Source: an uncultured Bacteroidales bacterium (lineage in GTDB: Bacteria; Bacteroidota; Bacteroidia; Bacteroidales; Bacteroidaceae). Taken from it: 53,498 bases of DNA. The DNA is taken from the NCBI GenBank assembly GCA_937906165.1, contig CALCYA010000131.1, positions 1 to 53,498 of the forward strand, read 5' to 3'. The translations under genes and the position numbers were made by a program. Below the pieces are notes generated by a model. It did not search any database. It was not told the DNA's origin and saw only the letters and a program-made list of their open reading frames with translations. Shown here in pieces: positions 17,005-25,715 of the stretch. Position 1 is the first letter of the stretch, and each line of letters opens with the position of its first letter.

Positions 17005-18462
17005 ATGGCATTGACAATCAAAGATCTACAGCCTCGTGAAGTGTGGAAGCATTTTGAGGCATTGACACAGGTCCCACGTCCATCGGGACACCTTGAGAAG
17101 GTACAGAAGTTCCTGCTCGACTTCGGTAAGAGCATTAATGTTAAGACATGGCAGGATGAGGCAGGCAACATTATCATGCGCAAGCCTGCCACTCCGGGTC
17201 TTGAGGGCCGCAAGGGCATTATCCTTCAGGCTCACATGGATATGGTTCCCCAGAAGACTCCTGACAGCAAGCATGACTTCGTGAATGACCCCATCACTAC
17301 CGTAGTCAAGGGTGATTGGCTTTATGCTGATGACACGACTCTTGGTGCTGATAACGGTCTTGGCGTCGCTGCTATCATGGCAATCATGGAGGACGACACT
17401 CTGCAGCACGGTCCGCTTGAGGCTCTTATCACAGCTGATGAGGAGACAGGTATGTACGGTGCATTCGGCCTCAAGGGCGGCGAACTCGAAGGCAATATCC
17501 TTCTGAACCTTGACTCTGAGGAGGAAGGTGTCCTTTATATCGGTTGTGCCGGTGGTTTGGATATCACAGCTACCATGGAGTTCATGGAAGAGGAGAGTGA
17601 CGAAGAGGATGTTGCTGTCAAGGTGCAGCTCAAGGGGTTGCGCGGTGGCCACTCAGGTCTTGAGATCAACGTAGGTCGTGGCAACGCCAACAAACTTATG
17701 GCACGTTTCGTGCGCGAGGCTATGGAAGAGTGCGGTGTCGTGCTCGCAAGCTGGAACGGTGGCAACATGCGTAACGCCATCCCTGCAAGTTGTGAGGTCG
17801 TGCTTACACTCCCCGAGGAAGGCGTTGAGGAGCTCAAGGCTATTGCAGCAAAATATGAGACACTCTATAACAGCGAGTATGCTACAATAGAGGAGGGTAT
17901 CACTCTTGCTGTGGCAGAGTGCGAGATGCCGGAGACTGTTGTTCCCGAAGAGATTCAGGACAACCTTGTTGACGTTATCCTTGCTTGCCACGACGGTGTA
18001 CTCCGCTTCATTCCTACAATCCCCGATACTGTAGAGACATCAAGCAACCTCTCAATCGTACGCATTGCCGAGGGTAAGGCCGAGATCAACATCCTCGCGC
18101 GCAGCTCTTGCGATACAATGAAGGAGTATCTCGCACTCCAGCTTTCAAGCTGCTTTGCAATGGCAGGAATGAAGGTAGAGCTCAGCGGCGGTTACAGCGG
18201 CTGGCAGCCCAACGTGAACTCTCCTTTGCTTGCAGCTTTGAAGAGTGCATACAATGATATGTTCGGCAAGGAACCCGATGTGCGTGTAATCCACGCTGGC
18301 CTTGAGTGCGGTATCATCTCTACCAACTATCCCGGTATGGATATGGTATCGTTCGGTCCCACACTCATGTCACCGCACTCTCCTACAGAGCGCGTAGAGA
18401 TTCCTACAGTAGAGAAATTCTATTCTCTTGTGAAGTCTCTTGTTGTGAACGGCGTACTTTAA
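17005..18462 (+). CDS. pepD: Aminoacyl-histidine dipeptidase (cytosol non-specific dipeptidase, M20)
   Basis: 485 residues, normal PepD length. Metal-site motifs are complete: A-H-M-D-M (His77, Asp79), T-L-G-A-D-N-G (Asp116), A-D-E-E-T-G (Glu146/Glu147), a lid-domain segment R-G-G-H-S-G-L, and the C-terminal S-F-G-P-T-L-M-S-P-H-S-P-T-E-R (His near 457). It is a dizinc cytosolic enzyme that hydrolyses dipeptides such as those with C-terminal His. Its codons favour the strongly used set, suggesting high expression, which fits a peptide-using gut anaerobe. It ends at the hairpin at 18488-18515. Confidence 0.96.
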   Translation: MALTIKDLQPREVWKHFEALTQVPRPSGHLEKVQKFLLDFGKSINVKTWQDEAGNIIMRKPATPGLEGRKGIILQAHMDMVPQKTPDSKHDFVNDPITTVVKGDWLYADDTTLGADNGLGVAAIMAIMEDDTLQHGPLEALITADEETGMYGAFGLKGGELEGNILLNLDSEEEGVLYIGCAGGLDITATMEFMEEESDEEDVAVKVQLKGLRGGHSGLEINVGRGNANKLMARFVREAMEECGVVLASWNGGNMRNAIPASCEVVLTLPEEGVEELKAIAAKYETLYNSEYATIEEGITLAVAECEMPETVVPEEIQDNLVDVILACHDGVLRFIPTIPDTVETSSNLSIVRIAEGKAEINILARSSCDTMKEYLALQLSSCFAMAGMKVELSGGYSGWQPNVNSPLLAALKSAYNDMFGKEPDVRVIHAGLECGIISTNYPGMDMVSFGPTLMSPHSPTERVEIPTVEKFYSLVKSLVVNGVL

Positions 18463-18487
18463 TAAATTATTTATAAGGTGTAATTAT

Positions 18488-18515
18488 AGTGAGGTTGCTG
18501 AATGGCAGCCTCACT
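18488..18515 (+). terminator. Terminator of pepD
   Basis: A 12-bp stem with two G-U pairs and a GAAT loop, followed by TTTTAACTTTTT. It lies 25 bases past the pepD stop codon. Confidence 0.9.
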
Positions 18516-18592
18516 TTTTAACTTTTTATGGGTTCTTGCCGTGATTTTTTTATAAAAAGAGGCTGTGTTGATAAAAAAAAGCACCGAATATG

Positions 18593-18621
18593 TTGTTTTT
18601 GTTGAAAAAATGATAAATTTG
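18593..18621 (+). promoter_or_regulatory. Probable promoter for the DUF3332 lipoprotein
   Basis: TTG (18593-18595), an 18-bp spacer and TAAATTTG (18614-18621), an exact -7 consensus. The leader before the ATG at 18691 would be about 65 bases. Confidence 0.55.
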
Positions 18622-18690
18622 CGGTTGTGATGCTTGAGCAAAAAGAATTGCCGCTCACAAACGGATTAATTAATTAAAAATATTTTTATT

Positions 18691-19227
18691 ATGAAAAAGC
18701 ATTTCAAATTTACAGCGCTGTTGCTTACTGCAACTATCGTACTTTCATCTTGTATCGGTTCTTTCCGCTTGACAAACAATATCAAGGACTGGAACGAGGG
18801 TCTTGGCAACAAGTTCGTCAATGAGCTCGTGTTCATTGCTCTCCATATTGTTCCTGTATACGAGATTGCAATGTTGGTTGACGGCGTTGTTCTGAACTCT
18901 ATAGAATTCTGGACAGGCAACAATCTGGTAGCAGAGCCGGGCGAGACAAAGATCGTGAAGAACAGCCAGGGTCAGGATGTACAGGTTACAGCTCTTGAGA
19001 ACGGTTACACAATATCTAACGGTGATACAGCCATGAACCTCTTGTTCAATGCCGAGAACCAGGTTTGGAGCGCGGAGTACAACAACCAGGTTACAGACCT
19101 TGTTAAGCTCAACGGTGACAATACAGCACAGCTCTATGTTGATGGCGACATTGTAAACGTTACTCTTGATGCTCAGGGTGTAGGTTATGCACAGATGCTC
19201 CTGAACAACAGCTTCGCAATGAAATAA
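18691..19227 (+). CDS. DUF3332 lipoprotein
   Basis: 178 residues. Signal sequence with lipobox V-L-S-S-C (Cys21), then G-S-F-R-L-T-N-N-I-K-D-W-N, the start typical of DUF3332 proteins, and a hydrophobic stretch at about 48-75 (LVFIALHIVPVYEIAML). The rest is a beta-rich, Asn/Asp-rich domain. The function of the family is not known to me. It has its own promoter and a strong terminator, and its codon use suggests good expression. Confidence 0.85.
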   Translation: MKKHFKFTALLLTATIVLSSCIGSFRLTNNIKDWNEGLGNKFVNELVFIALHIVPVYEIAMLVDGVVLNSIEFWTGNNLVAEPGETKIVKNSQGQDVQVTALENGYTISNGDTAMNLLFNAENQVWSAEYNNQVTDLVKLNGDNTAQLYVDGDIVNVTLDAQGVGYAQMLLNNSFAMK

Positions 19228-19246
19228 TCATCGGATTGTCATAATT

Positions 19247-19274
19247 ATCGGGGTTACCAATCGGTAATCCCGAT
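19247..19274 (+). terminator. Terminator of the DUF3332 gene
   Basis: A 12-bp stem (one G-U) with an AATC loop, followed by an uninterrupted run of T residues (TTTTTTTTGTTTTTT). A strong intrinsic terminator; its T tract also holds the -33 box of the next promoter. Confidence 0.93.
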
Positions 19275-19280
19275 TTTTTT

Positions 19281-19311
19281 TGTTTTTTGCCCGTTTATTC
19301 TTACCTTAGCT
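19281..19311 (+). promoter_or_regulatory. Probable promoter for meaB
   Basis: TTTG (19281-19284), 19-bp spacer, TACCTTAG (19304-19311), one mismatch from TAnnTTTG. The ATG of meaB at 19325 is only 13 bases away, so the leader would be very short. The -33 box overlaps the T tract of the preceding terminator. Confidence 0.6.
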
Positions 19312-19324
19312 GAAAATATCTCTT

Positions 19325-20437
19325 ATGGAACATCCCGAAAATGACAAGGCTTATAAGGGCCTCAAGGTGAACGACGGCGTAGAGGCTCCAGGCTCAATAA
19401 ATCCATACCTCTCCACTATGCGGCGTAAGCGTCAGACACTGTTTTCGGTGAATGACTATGTCGAAGGTATCCTCCGTGGCGATGTCACTATGCTAAGCCG
19501 TGCCGTGACACTGGTTGAGAGCCTCCTGCCCGAGCATCAGGCCATAGCGCAGGAAGTTGTCGAGCGTTGCCTGCCCCATTCGGGGAACTCGGTGCGTGTG
19601 GGTATCACCGGTGTGCCGGGTGCAGGAAAAAGTACCTCTATCGATTCTTTCGGAATGCATATACTTGAACGTTGTGGCGGAAAACTGGCTGTGCTGGCTG
19701 TCGATCCCAGCAGCGAGAGAAGTAAAGGAAGTATACTTGGCGACAAGACACGTATGGAACGACTGTCGCAGCATCCCGACGCCTTCATACGCCCAAGTGC
19801 GTCGGCTGGCTCGCTCGGCGGTGTTGCCCGCAAGACACGCGAGACTATTGTGCTGTGTGAGGCTGCAGGGTATGACAAGGTATTTGTTGAGACAGTGGGT
19901 GTGGGACAAAGCGAAACGGCTGTATATTCCATGGTCGACTTCTTCCTGCTTATACAGATAACCGGTGCGGGAGACGAACTCCAAGGTATCAAGCGAGGTA
20001 TAATGGAAATGGCCGACGGAGTCGTGATAAATAAGGCCGACGGTGACAACATAGATGAGGCCCGACGTTCTGCCGTACATCTGCGCAATGCGTTGCATCT
20101 TTTCCCAATGCCAGCTAGCGGAATACGTCCGCAAGTGCTGACCTACTCGGGTTTCTTTGACTTGGGTATAAAGGAGGTGTGGGATATGATATTTGATTAT
20201 ATCGCAAAGGTGAAGGTGAACGGGGCTTTTGATGAGCGTCGTCACAACCAATCCAAATATTGGATGTATGAGACCATTGATGAGCAGTTGCGTATGCGTT
20301 TCATGAATGCTCCTGGTGTTGCCGATAGGTTGATGCACTATGAGCAATTGTTGCTGTCGGGCAAGATGACCTCTTTTGCCGCTGCGGCCAGGATGCTCGA
20401 TTTCTATGACAACATAAAGGATGGGACAGGAAAATAA
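19325..20437 (+). CDS. meaB: Methylmalonyl-CoA mutase-associated GTPase MeaB
   Basis: 370 residues, ArgK/MeaB G3E-family P-loop GTPase. Walker A G-V-P-G-A-G-K-S-T at 96-104, D-P-S-S-E-R-S-K-G-S-I-L-G-D-K-T-R-M (switch region, characteristic of the family), V-E-T-V-G-V-G-Q-S-E and base-specificity motif N-K-A-D near 236. MeaB loads and protects the adenosylcobalamin cofactor of methylmalonyl-CoA mutase, the enzyme of the succinate-propionate route in Bacteroidota. The mutase genes are not in this window. It overlaps the downstream cyclo-ligase gene by 17 bp. Confidence 0.95.
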   Translation: MEHPENDKAYKGLKVNDGVEAPGSINPYLSTMRRKRQTLFSVNDYVEGILRGDVTMLSRAVTLVESLLPEHQAIAQEVVERCLPHSGNSVRVGITGVPGAGKSTSIDSFGMHILERCGGKLAVLAVDPSSERSKGSILGDKTRMERLSQHPDAFIRPSASAGSLGGVARKTRETIVLCEAAGYDKVFVETVGVGQSETAVYSMVDFFLLIQITGAGDELQGIKRGIMEMADGVVINKADGDNIDEARRSAVHLRNALHLFPMPASGIRPQVLTYSGFFDLGIKEVWDMIFDYIAKVKVNGAFDERRHNQSKYWMYETIDEQLRMRFMNAPGVADRLMHYEQLLLSGKMTSFAAAARMLDFYDNIKDGTGK

Positions 20438-20960
20438 AAAAATGCTCCGCAGGGCGGTGCGCGCAAGGCTTGCTGCCATGTCCGATGCCGAGAAAAGAGT
20501 GCAGTCGGCTGCAGTATGCCACTCATTGAAAGCGCATATTGCCGTTACCGGGGCAAGGGTGGTGGCACTCTTCTCGCCACTGCCCGATGAACCCCGGATA
20601 TGGCCGTTGGTAGAGGAACTCTCCAAGAGCATGCTTGTGCTGTTGCCACGTGTCGAAGGGGATGTGATGAACTTCTACTGTTATTCTCCCCGGAGTATGT
20701 CAAGCGGTGCTTTCGGTATAATGGAACCTGTAGGTGGCGAACCTGTAGCGCCATATGAGATTGATGTGATGGTTGTCCCTGGTGTCGCATTCACGCCAAC
20801 CGGTGACCGCATGGGGCGCGGCAAAGGGTATTATGACAAGTATATGTCCCTGGAAGAGTTCCGGGCTGTGAAGATAGGGGTATGTTATGATGTGCAGCTT
20901 GTCGATGGGTTGCCCACGGAAATACATGACGTAAAGATGGATAGTGTGATATACAAATGA
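20421..20960 (+). CDS. 5-formyltetrahydrofolate cyclo-ligase
   Basis: 179 residues of the usual 180-200. The signature G-R-G-K-G-Y-Y-D-K-Y (132-141) and V-V-P-G-V-A-F-T-P-T-G-D-R-M-G are intact. It makes 5,10-methenyl-THF from 5-formyl-THF in an ATP-dependent folate salvage step in the cytoplasm. The frame overlaps meaB by 17 bp from ATG 20421; an internal ATG at 20442 (M8) would avoid the overlap and is a reasonable alternative start. The stop codon lies inside the palindromic terminator shared with pfkA. Confidence 0.93.
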   Translation: MGQENKKMLRRAVRARLAAMSDAEKRVQSAAVCHSLKAHIAVTGARVVALFSPLPDEPRIWPLVEELSKSMLVLLPRVEGDVMNFYCYSPRSMSSGAFGIMEPVGGEPVAPYEIDVMVVPGVAFTPTGDRMGRGKGYYDKYMSLEEFRAVKIGVCYDVQLVDGLPTEIHDVKMDSVIYK

Positions 20961-20989
20961 ACGAGCGGCCTCGAGGCCGCTCGTTCATT
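20956..20989. terminator. Bidirectional terminator between the cyclo-ligase and pfkA genes
   Basis: A perfect 34-nt palindrome centred on CCTCGAGG, with the plus-strand stop codon (20958-20960) inside it. The convergent genes end at 20960 and 21013, so one element can serve both. Confidence 0.88.
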
Positions 20990-21012
20990 CATTCAGATGT
21001 TTTGGAGTCTGT

Positions 21013-21999
21013 TTATGATGCCAGAATCTCCTGTGCACGTACAGTCTCCTTGTCAATGGGTTTGTCATCCTTGATTGCCTTTGTGAATGGGATGTAGACA
21101 ATCTCGTTGTTCCTCAAACCGATCATTACATTACGCTGTCCCTCGAGCAGAGCGTCGATGGCTGCAACACCCAGGCGGCTTGCAAGGATACGGTCGTTTG
21201 CCGTTGGGCTGCCACCACGTTGCAGGTAGCCGAGGATTGATACGCGCACGTCAAGCTCCGGGAACTTCTGGCGCATGCTCTCTGCTACTTCCATGATGTT
21301 GTAGTCCTTCTCGCGTCCCTCGGCAAACAGCACGATACTGCTGCTCTTTGTACGGCGCAGACCGTTTGCTATGAACTGGTTGATACGTTCGAACTCCGGG
21401 TCAATCTCGGGAAGCACGCAGGCCTCGGCACCGGTTGCGATTGTTCCGTTGAGTGCGAGGAAACCGGCGTCACGGCCCATGACCTCAACAATAAACAGGC
21501 GCTCGTGTGATGAGGCTGTATCTCTGATTTTGTCGACGCACTCCATGATTGTGTTGAGTGCAGTGTCGTAGCCGATTGTGGTGTCGGTACCATAGAGGTC
21601 GTTGTCGATTGTGCCCGGCAATGCTATGCAGGGAATGTCATATTCTCTTGCAAGGTTGTATGCGCCCGTGATTGAACCGTCACCGCCAATAACTACAAGT
21701 GCGTCAATGCCCTCTTTCTGTAATGTCTCGTATGCCTTTGCACGTCCTTCCTCGGTCTTGAATTCTGGACAACGGCTTGTCTTGAGGATTGTACCGCCTC
21801 GCTGGATTATGTTACTCACGTTCTCTGTCTTGAACTCTGCGATTTCGCCTGTGATAAGGCCTTTGTATCCACGGTAGATGGCTTTTACTCTAATACCGTG
21901 GTAGATACATGCACGTGTGACGGCACGAATGGCTGCATTCATACCAGGGGCGTCTCCTCCCGATGTGAGGATGCCCACGCAACTAAGTTTATTTCTCAT
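21013..21999 (-). CDS. pfkA: ATP-dependent 6-phosphofructokinase
   Basis: 328 residues, bacterial PfkA length. ATP site G-G-D-A-P-G-M-N (14-21), I-G-G-D-G-S (the Gly after GGD is the mark of ATP-using enzymes), catalytic T-I-D-N-D with the substrate loop, and M-G-R-D-A-G-F. It phosphorylates fructose 6-phosphate in glycolysis. It is the last gene of the cmk-ispH-pfkA run, overlapping ispH by 11 bp. A second phosphofructokinase, the PPi type, is at 47897-49543. Confidence 0.97.
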   Translation of the reverse strand: MRNKLSCVGILTSGGDAPGMNAAIRAVTRACIYHGIRVKAIYRGYKGLITGEIAEFKTENVSNIIQRGGTILKTSRCPEFKTEEGRAKAYETLQKEGIDALVVIGGDGSITGAYNLAREYDIPCIALPGTIDNDLYGTDTTIGYDTALNTIMECVDKIRDTASSHERLFIVEVMGRDAGFLALNGTIATGAEACVLPEIDPEFERINQFIANGLRRTKSSSIVLFAEGREKDYNIMEVAESMRQKFPELDVRVSILGYLQRGGSPTANDRILASRLGVAAIDALLEGQRNVMIGLRNNEIVYIPFTKAIKDDKPIDKETVRAQEILAS

Positions 22000-22873
22000 T
22001 TTCTTTTATATTATGGTATTTTATGATTGCTTGTTTGCAGTTCTCCATAAGCCACTTCGGGGTGGAGGTCGCTCCACATATACCTATTGATTCCACGCCG
22101 TTGGTCAGTGACAGGTCTATGTCTTCGGCCGATTCAATCTGATGTGAGTTGGGGTTTACCCTTTTGCATTCGTTGAAAAGGATTTTGCCGTTCGAACTCT
22201 TCTTGCCGCATACGAAAAAGAGCAACTGGTGCGATTTTGCGAATTCACCGATGCCGTTCATCCTTCCGGCTACCTGGCCGCATACAGTGTTGAACGATTT
22301 GCACTCTTTGCCTGGCTCTATACGCTCTTCAATGGCGCTTACGATACGCTTGTAGCCCTCGAGCGACTTTGTGGTCTGTGAATATATGTATGTGTCCTTG
22401 CTGTTGTCTATGCGGTCGAGCTGGTCGATGTTCTCGATGACAATTGCTTCACCACGGGTCTGGCCGACAAGTCCCAGCACCTCGGCATGTCCCGTCTGTC
22501 CGTGGATGATTATCTGACGCTGCTTTTCAGCAGTCTCTTGCCATTTCTGCTTGATACGCTGTTGCAGCTTGAGTACAACGGGGCAGGTGGCGTCAATGAG
22601 TTCAAGATTGTTTTTTTTGGCAATCTCATATGTTTCGGGCGGCTCGCCGTGTGCCCTGAGCAACACCTTTGCGTTGTGGAGCTCCCTGTATGTGTCATGG
22701 TCAATGGTGATGAGCCCTATGCGTTTGAGCCTGTCGCATTCTATGCTGTTGTGCACGATATCGCCAAGGCAGTATAGTGTACCGCCATTGCTGAGCTCCT
22801 CTTCGGCCTTCTTTATTGCGGTTGTGACTCCGAAGCAGAAACCTGAATTGTCATCTATCTCAATTTTCAGCAT
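21989..22873 (-). CDS. ispH: 4-hydroxy-3-methylbut-2-enyl diphosphate reductase
   Basis: 294 residues. The three cluster-binding cysteines are present: G-F-C-F-G-V (Cys13), D-A-T-C-P-V-V (about 96) and V-C-G-Q-V-A (about 198) or C-G-A-T-S-T-P (about 269), with the C-terminal G-I-C-G-A-T-S-T-P-K-W-L conserved in the family. The iron-sulfur enzyme makes IPP and DMAPP in the last step of the MEP isoprenoid pathway. Its product feeds the polyprenyl synthase encoded at 25716. It overlaps cmk by 7 bp and pfkA by 11 bp, indicating translational coupling. Confidence 0.96.
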   Translation of the reverse strand: MLKIEIDDNSGFCFGVTTAIKKAEEELSNGGTLYCLGDIVHNSIECDRLKRIGLITIDHDTYRELHNAKVLLRAHGEPPETYEIAKKNNLELIDATCPVVLKLQQRIKQKWQETAEKQRQIIIHGQTGHAEVLGLVGQTRGEAIVIENIDQLDRIDNSKDTYIYSQTTKSLEGYKRIVSAIEERIEPGKECKSFNTVCGQVAGRMNGIGEFAKSHQLLFFVCGKKSSNGKILFNECKRVNPNSHQIESAEDIDLSLTNGVESIGICGATSTPKWLMENCKQAIIKYHNIKENEK

Positions 22874-23559
22874 TCCGATGTGAGTTTGTTGAATGTTTCT
22901 ACCAGCCAGTTCATCTGTTCTTCGCGTGTGAGGTTGCTGTTGTCAAGGAGCAGGGCGTCGTCGGCCTTTCTCAATGGGCTTACCTCGCGTGTCTGGTCAA
23001 TGTGGTCGCGCTGCAACACATTCTCCAGGATGTCGTTGAAATCGGGCTTGTCACCTCTTGCAACCAACTCGTCATAACGGCGCTGGGCACGGACCTCGGC
23101 CGATGCTGTCACGAAAACCTTCATTTCGGCGTCGGGGAATACGGTGGTTCCTATATCCCTGCCGTCCATTACAATGCCCTTCTGTTTGCCCATCTCGCGT
23201 TGCTGGTCGACCATGGCGCTGCGTACAAAGTCGAGTGCGGCAACCTTGCTTACAAAACGTGAGACCTCAAGCGAACGTATCTCATGTTCAACGTTCACGC
23301 CGTTCAGAAGTGTCACGGAATTCTTTGTCTCAGGATCTGCCTCAAAAGATATGTGAATTTCGTCGAGCCTTTCGCGTAATGCCGCAGTGTTGATATCCTC
23401 TCCCTCTATGAGCCCGTTCTGCATGCAGAACAGAGCAACGGCGCGGTACATCGCACCGCTGTCAAAGTAAAGATATCCGATGTTGCGTGCAAGCGCTTTT
23501 GCCATTGTGCTTTTGCCACAAGACGAGAAACCGTCAATGGCTATGATGATTCTTTTCAT
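22867..23559 (-). CDS. cmk: Cytidylate kinase
   Basis: 230 residues from the ATG at 23559 (M-K-R-I-I-I-A-I-D-G-F); the frame stays open 15 codons further but that segment is outside the conserved N-terminus. P-loop G-F-S-S-C-G-K-S-T (10-18), then Y-L-Y-F-D-S-G-A-M-Y-R-A (the CMP-kinase substrate motif) and D-G-R-D-I-G-T-T-V-F-P. It phosphorylates CMP and dCMP. A -7 consensus TATCTTTG lies on the minus strand at 23602-23609, so the gene can be transcribed separately from porQ, 121 bp upstream. Confidence 0.96.
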   Translation of the reverse strand: MKRIIIAIDGFSSCGKSTMAKALARNIGYLYFDSGAMYRAVALFCMQNGLIEGEDINTAALRERLDEIHISFEADPETKNSVTLLNGVNVEHEIRSLEVSRFVSKVAALDFVRSAMVDQQREMGKQKGIVMDGRDIGTTVFPDAEMKVFVTASAEVRAQRRYDELVARGDKPDFNDILENVLQRDHIDQTREVSPLRKADDALLLDNSNLTREEQMNWLVETFNKLTSEC

Positions 23560-23601
23560 TGTCGCAATAATTTGTCTTATACTATTTCTTTGTAAAGTTA
23601 G

Positions 23602-23609
23602 CAAAGATA
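23602..23609 (-). promoter_or_regulatory. Possible promoter -7 element for cmk-ispH-pfkA
   Basis: TATCTTTG on the minus strand is an exact TAnnTTTG match 43 bases upstream of the cmk ATG, in an AT-rich gap. No good -33 box stands at 19-20 bp, so this is tentative. Confidence 0.4.
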
Positions 23610-23680
23610 TTGCAACAAATGAACAAAAAAATCCGTAATTTTATTTTTGATGAGGATTTTTCTATTGTTCCGGCATCTCC

Positions 23681-24658
23681 TTACAATGAATAGGAGAGGT
23701 TGAACAGGAATGATGACGATGATACGTGCAGTTTGCTGTATGATACTCCGAATTTCACCTTATTTATATGCAGTCCTGCTCCTGCTGTGAAACCGTCCCA
23801 TTTACTGCCGTCAACAGACAACTCTTTGCCGGTCCGGAAGTTATATCCCAAGGATGCGTGGAAATTCTTTCCCAACAGGAAGTCTGCGCCCACTACTATG
23901 TGCTTGAGCAGAAGCTCACCGAATCCGTCTTCGCTGCCGTCGGCATTGTAAAAGTCGTCCTTGCTCCATCTGTTAAGGTTTACAAGGGTGGCCGACAACA
24001 ATATCGGTGCGTGTGAAAGCCTTTTTGTTATTCCTGCCTGTATGTCCAAAGGCATCTTCTCATGTTTCTCCTCAAAAGCCTTTACCTGGCCGCCGAGGTT
24101 CTTTATGGCAAATGACAGGGATAGCTCGCTGTCGGGGTTATAGTAGTTGATACCAAGATCCACACCCAAGGCCATTGAACTCATGCTCTCATACTTTGAG
24201 TATATGAATTTTGCTGTTACGCCTCCACTCCAACGCTCGCTGAGCAGATAACTGTAAAGGAGGCCGATCTCAATGTCCTTCGCACTGAATGTGCCTGTAA
24301 AAATGTTGTCCTCGGTGTATCCGTCAAAATCTCCATGGTCAATGTAACGTGCCGAGAGTGCTGCGGTAGAGCGTTCGCCGAAAGCCTTTCCGAACATGGC
24401 GCCAGCAACCTTGCTGTCACTCATGTATGTCATATAGGTGAGGTTTATCGTGTTGTCCGACACATTGGCAAGGAGTGCCGGGTTATGCATGGACATGGTG
24501 ATGTCATCCTCGATAATGCTGATGTTCTGTCCCCCAAGCCCGGCAGCGCGGTAAGAGTAGGGCATCCGCAGTATGTTGAATGCATTCTCGCCGCTCTGTG
24601 CCATACATACCGGCGGTAAAAAAAGAAAAATACAAAAAAAGGTATATATATGTTTCAC
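23681..24658 (-). CDS. porQ: Type IX secretion system protein PorQ
   Basis: 325 residues. A signal peptide ending C-M-A-Q (about 21) is followed by the PorQ-typical N-A-F-N-I-L-R-M-P-Y-S-Y-R-A-A-G-L-G-G and a D-I-T-M-S-M-H-N-P-A-L-L segment; the remainder is an outer-membrane beta barrel of alternating hydrophobic strands ending in L-F-N-L-S-Y-S-L. PorQ is an outer-membrane component that, with PorZ, supports maturation and attachment of type IX substrates. porQ next to cmk and ispH is, as I recall, a recurrent arrangement in the order. It fits the sorting-tail protein at 2257-4299. The gap to the divergent tonB-like gene is 252 bp. Confidence 0.88.
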   Translation of the reverse strand: MKHIYTFFCIFLFLPPVCMAQSGENAFNILRMPYSYRAAGLGGQNISIIEDDITMSMHNPALLANVSDNTINLTYMTYMSDSKVAGAMFGKAFGERSTAALSARYIDHGDFDGYTEDNIFTGTFSAKDIEIGLLYSYLLSERWSGGVTAKFIYSKYESMSSMALGVDLGINYYNPDSELSLSFAIKNLGGQVKAFEEKHEKMPLDIQAGITKRLSHAPILLSATLVNLNRWSKDDFYNADGSEDGFGELLLKHIVVGADFLLGKNFHASLGYNFRTGKELSVDGSKWDGFTAGAGLHINKVKFGVSYSKLHVSSSSFLFNLSYSL

Positions 24659-24873
24659 TTTCCTGATATTTTGTTTAGTTTTGTAAACGTATATTGGCAG
24701 TGCACCGCGAAGATACGCCTTTTTTGTAACATTTATAATAATGTAGGACGTAAACCTCGGTTATCTGCAATAAAATAACGCAAAAAAAGCGCATTTATTC
24801 GGTGTTGGTTAAAGAAAATCTTTTTAAAATAAAAAAAAGATTGTTTTAATCGTGCGTATTGAAAAATATTGTT

Positions 24874-24881
24874 TATTTTTG
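24874..24881 (+). promoter_or_regulatory. Probable promoter -7 element for the TonB-like gene
   Basis: TATTTTTG is an exact -7 consensus, 29 bases upstream of the ATG at 24911, within a 252-bp divergent region. The minus-strand counterpart for porQ may be TATCTTCG at 24708-24715. No convincing -33 box is present for either. Confidence 0.5.
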
Positions 24882-24910
24882 CCCATTAGAAAATAAATAC
24901 ATATCGCTAT

Positions 24911-25648
24911 ATGAGTACAAATAACAGACAGTTTAAAGGAGACGAGCACATTGAAGTTAAAAAAAGTGCTAAGGTGAACTTGGAACAGCACAAGACAGTA
25001 TGGCTTTTGATCGGTTTTGTAATGGTCTTTGCCGTTTTGTTTGTTGCTTTTGAGTGGACAACTTTCGAGGATAAGGATGCAAGAATCGTTGCAACTGCTC
25101 CTCCACCAGCAATCGAGGAGCCTGAGGTTCTGAAAGAGATCCAGATTCAGGTAAAGCACCAGCTCCCACCTCCACCTGCTGCCCAGAAGCCTACAGAGGT
25201 CATTGAGATCATCAAGGACGAGATTGACCAGCAGGAGTCTGAGCTTATTTCAACAGAGGATGTTGTTGCAGACCCGGTTGACGTATCAGAAAATCAAATG
25301 ATTGTTGTCGACGACGAACCGGAGGAGGAGGAGATTTTCCAGGTTGTAGAGCAGCCCGCTGAGTTCCCCGGTGGTATGCAGGCTATGTACAAGTGGTTGA
25401 GCGACAATATCGAGTATCCACGTATTTCACGCGACAATAACTCACAGGGTAGAACAATCCTCCGTTTCGTCGTTAACTCTGACGGTTCAATCCAGGGTAT
25501 CGAGGTAATCAAGAGTTCCGGTGATATGTACCTTGACAAGGAGGCTGTACGCGTGGTAGGCCAGATGCCTAAGTGGTCTCCTGGTAGGCAGGCCGGTAAG
25601 GCTGTACGTTGCTGGTTTACTCTCCCGGTAATGTTCCGTTTGCAGTAA
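24911..25648 (+). CDS. TonB-like energy transducer
   Basis: 245 residues. A short cytoplasmic N-terminus, one transmembrane helix (about 35-55), a Pro/Glu-rich periplasmic linker (A-P-P-P-A-I, L-P-P-P-P-A near 58-100) and a C-terminal TonB domain (about 155-245; G-R-T-I-L-R-F-V-V-N-S-D-G-S-I and the ending W-F-T-L-P-V-M-F-R). It couples the proton motive force to TonB-dependent outer-membrane transporters such as the SusC at 8740-12099. No ExbB/ExbD genes are adjacent, and many TonB paralogues occur in this phylum. It has its own promoter and terminator. Confidence 0.92.
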   Translation: MSTNNRQFKGDEHIEVKKSAKVNLEQHKTVWLLIGFVMVFAVLFVAFEWTTFEDKDARIVATAPPPAIEEPEVLKEIQIQVKHQLPPPPAAQKPTEVIEIIKDEIDQQESELISTEDVVADPVDVSENQMIVVDDEPEEEEIFQVVEQPAEFPGGMQAMYKWLSDNIEYPRISRDNNSQGRTILRFVVNSDGSIQGIEVIKSSGDMYLDKEAVRVVGQMPKWSPGRQAGKAVRCWFTLPVMFRLQ

Positions 25649-25665
25649 AATGTAGAATAATAGAG

Positions 25666-25686
25666 GGAGGCTGCGTTGCAGCCTCC
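25666..25686 (+). terminator. Terminator of the TonB-like gene
   Basis: A 9-bp GC-rich stem with a GTT loop, followed by eight T residues, 17 bases past the stop codon. Confidence 0.93.
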
Positions 25687-25715
25687 TTTTTTTTGATATA
25701 TTAAATTGTGTTATC

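Noticed and set aside
19493..20632. 379-codon open frame antisense to meaB
   Set aside because: Antisense shadow of meaB and the cyclo-ligase gene, both clearly real.
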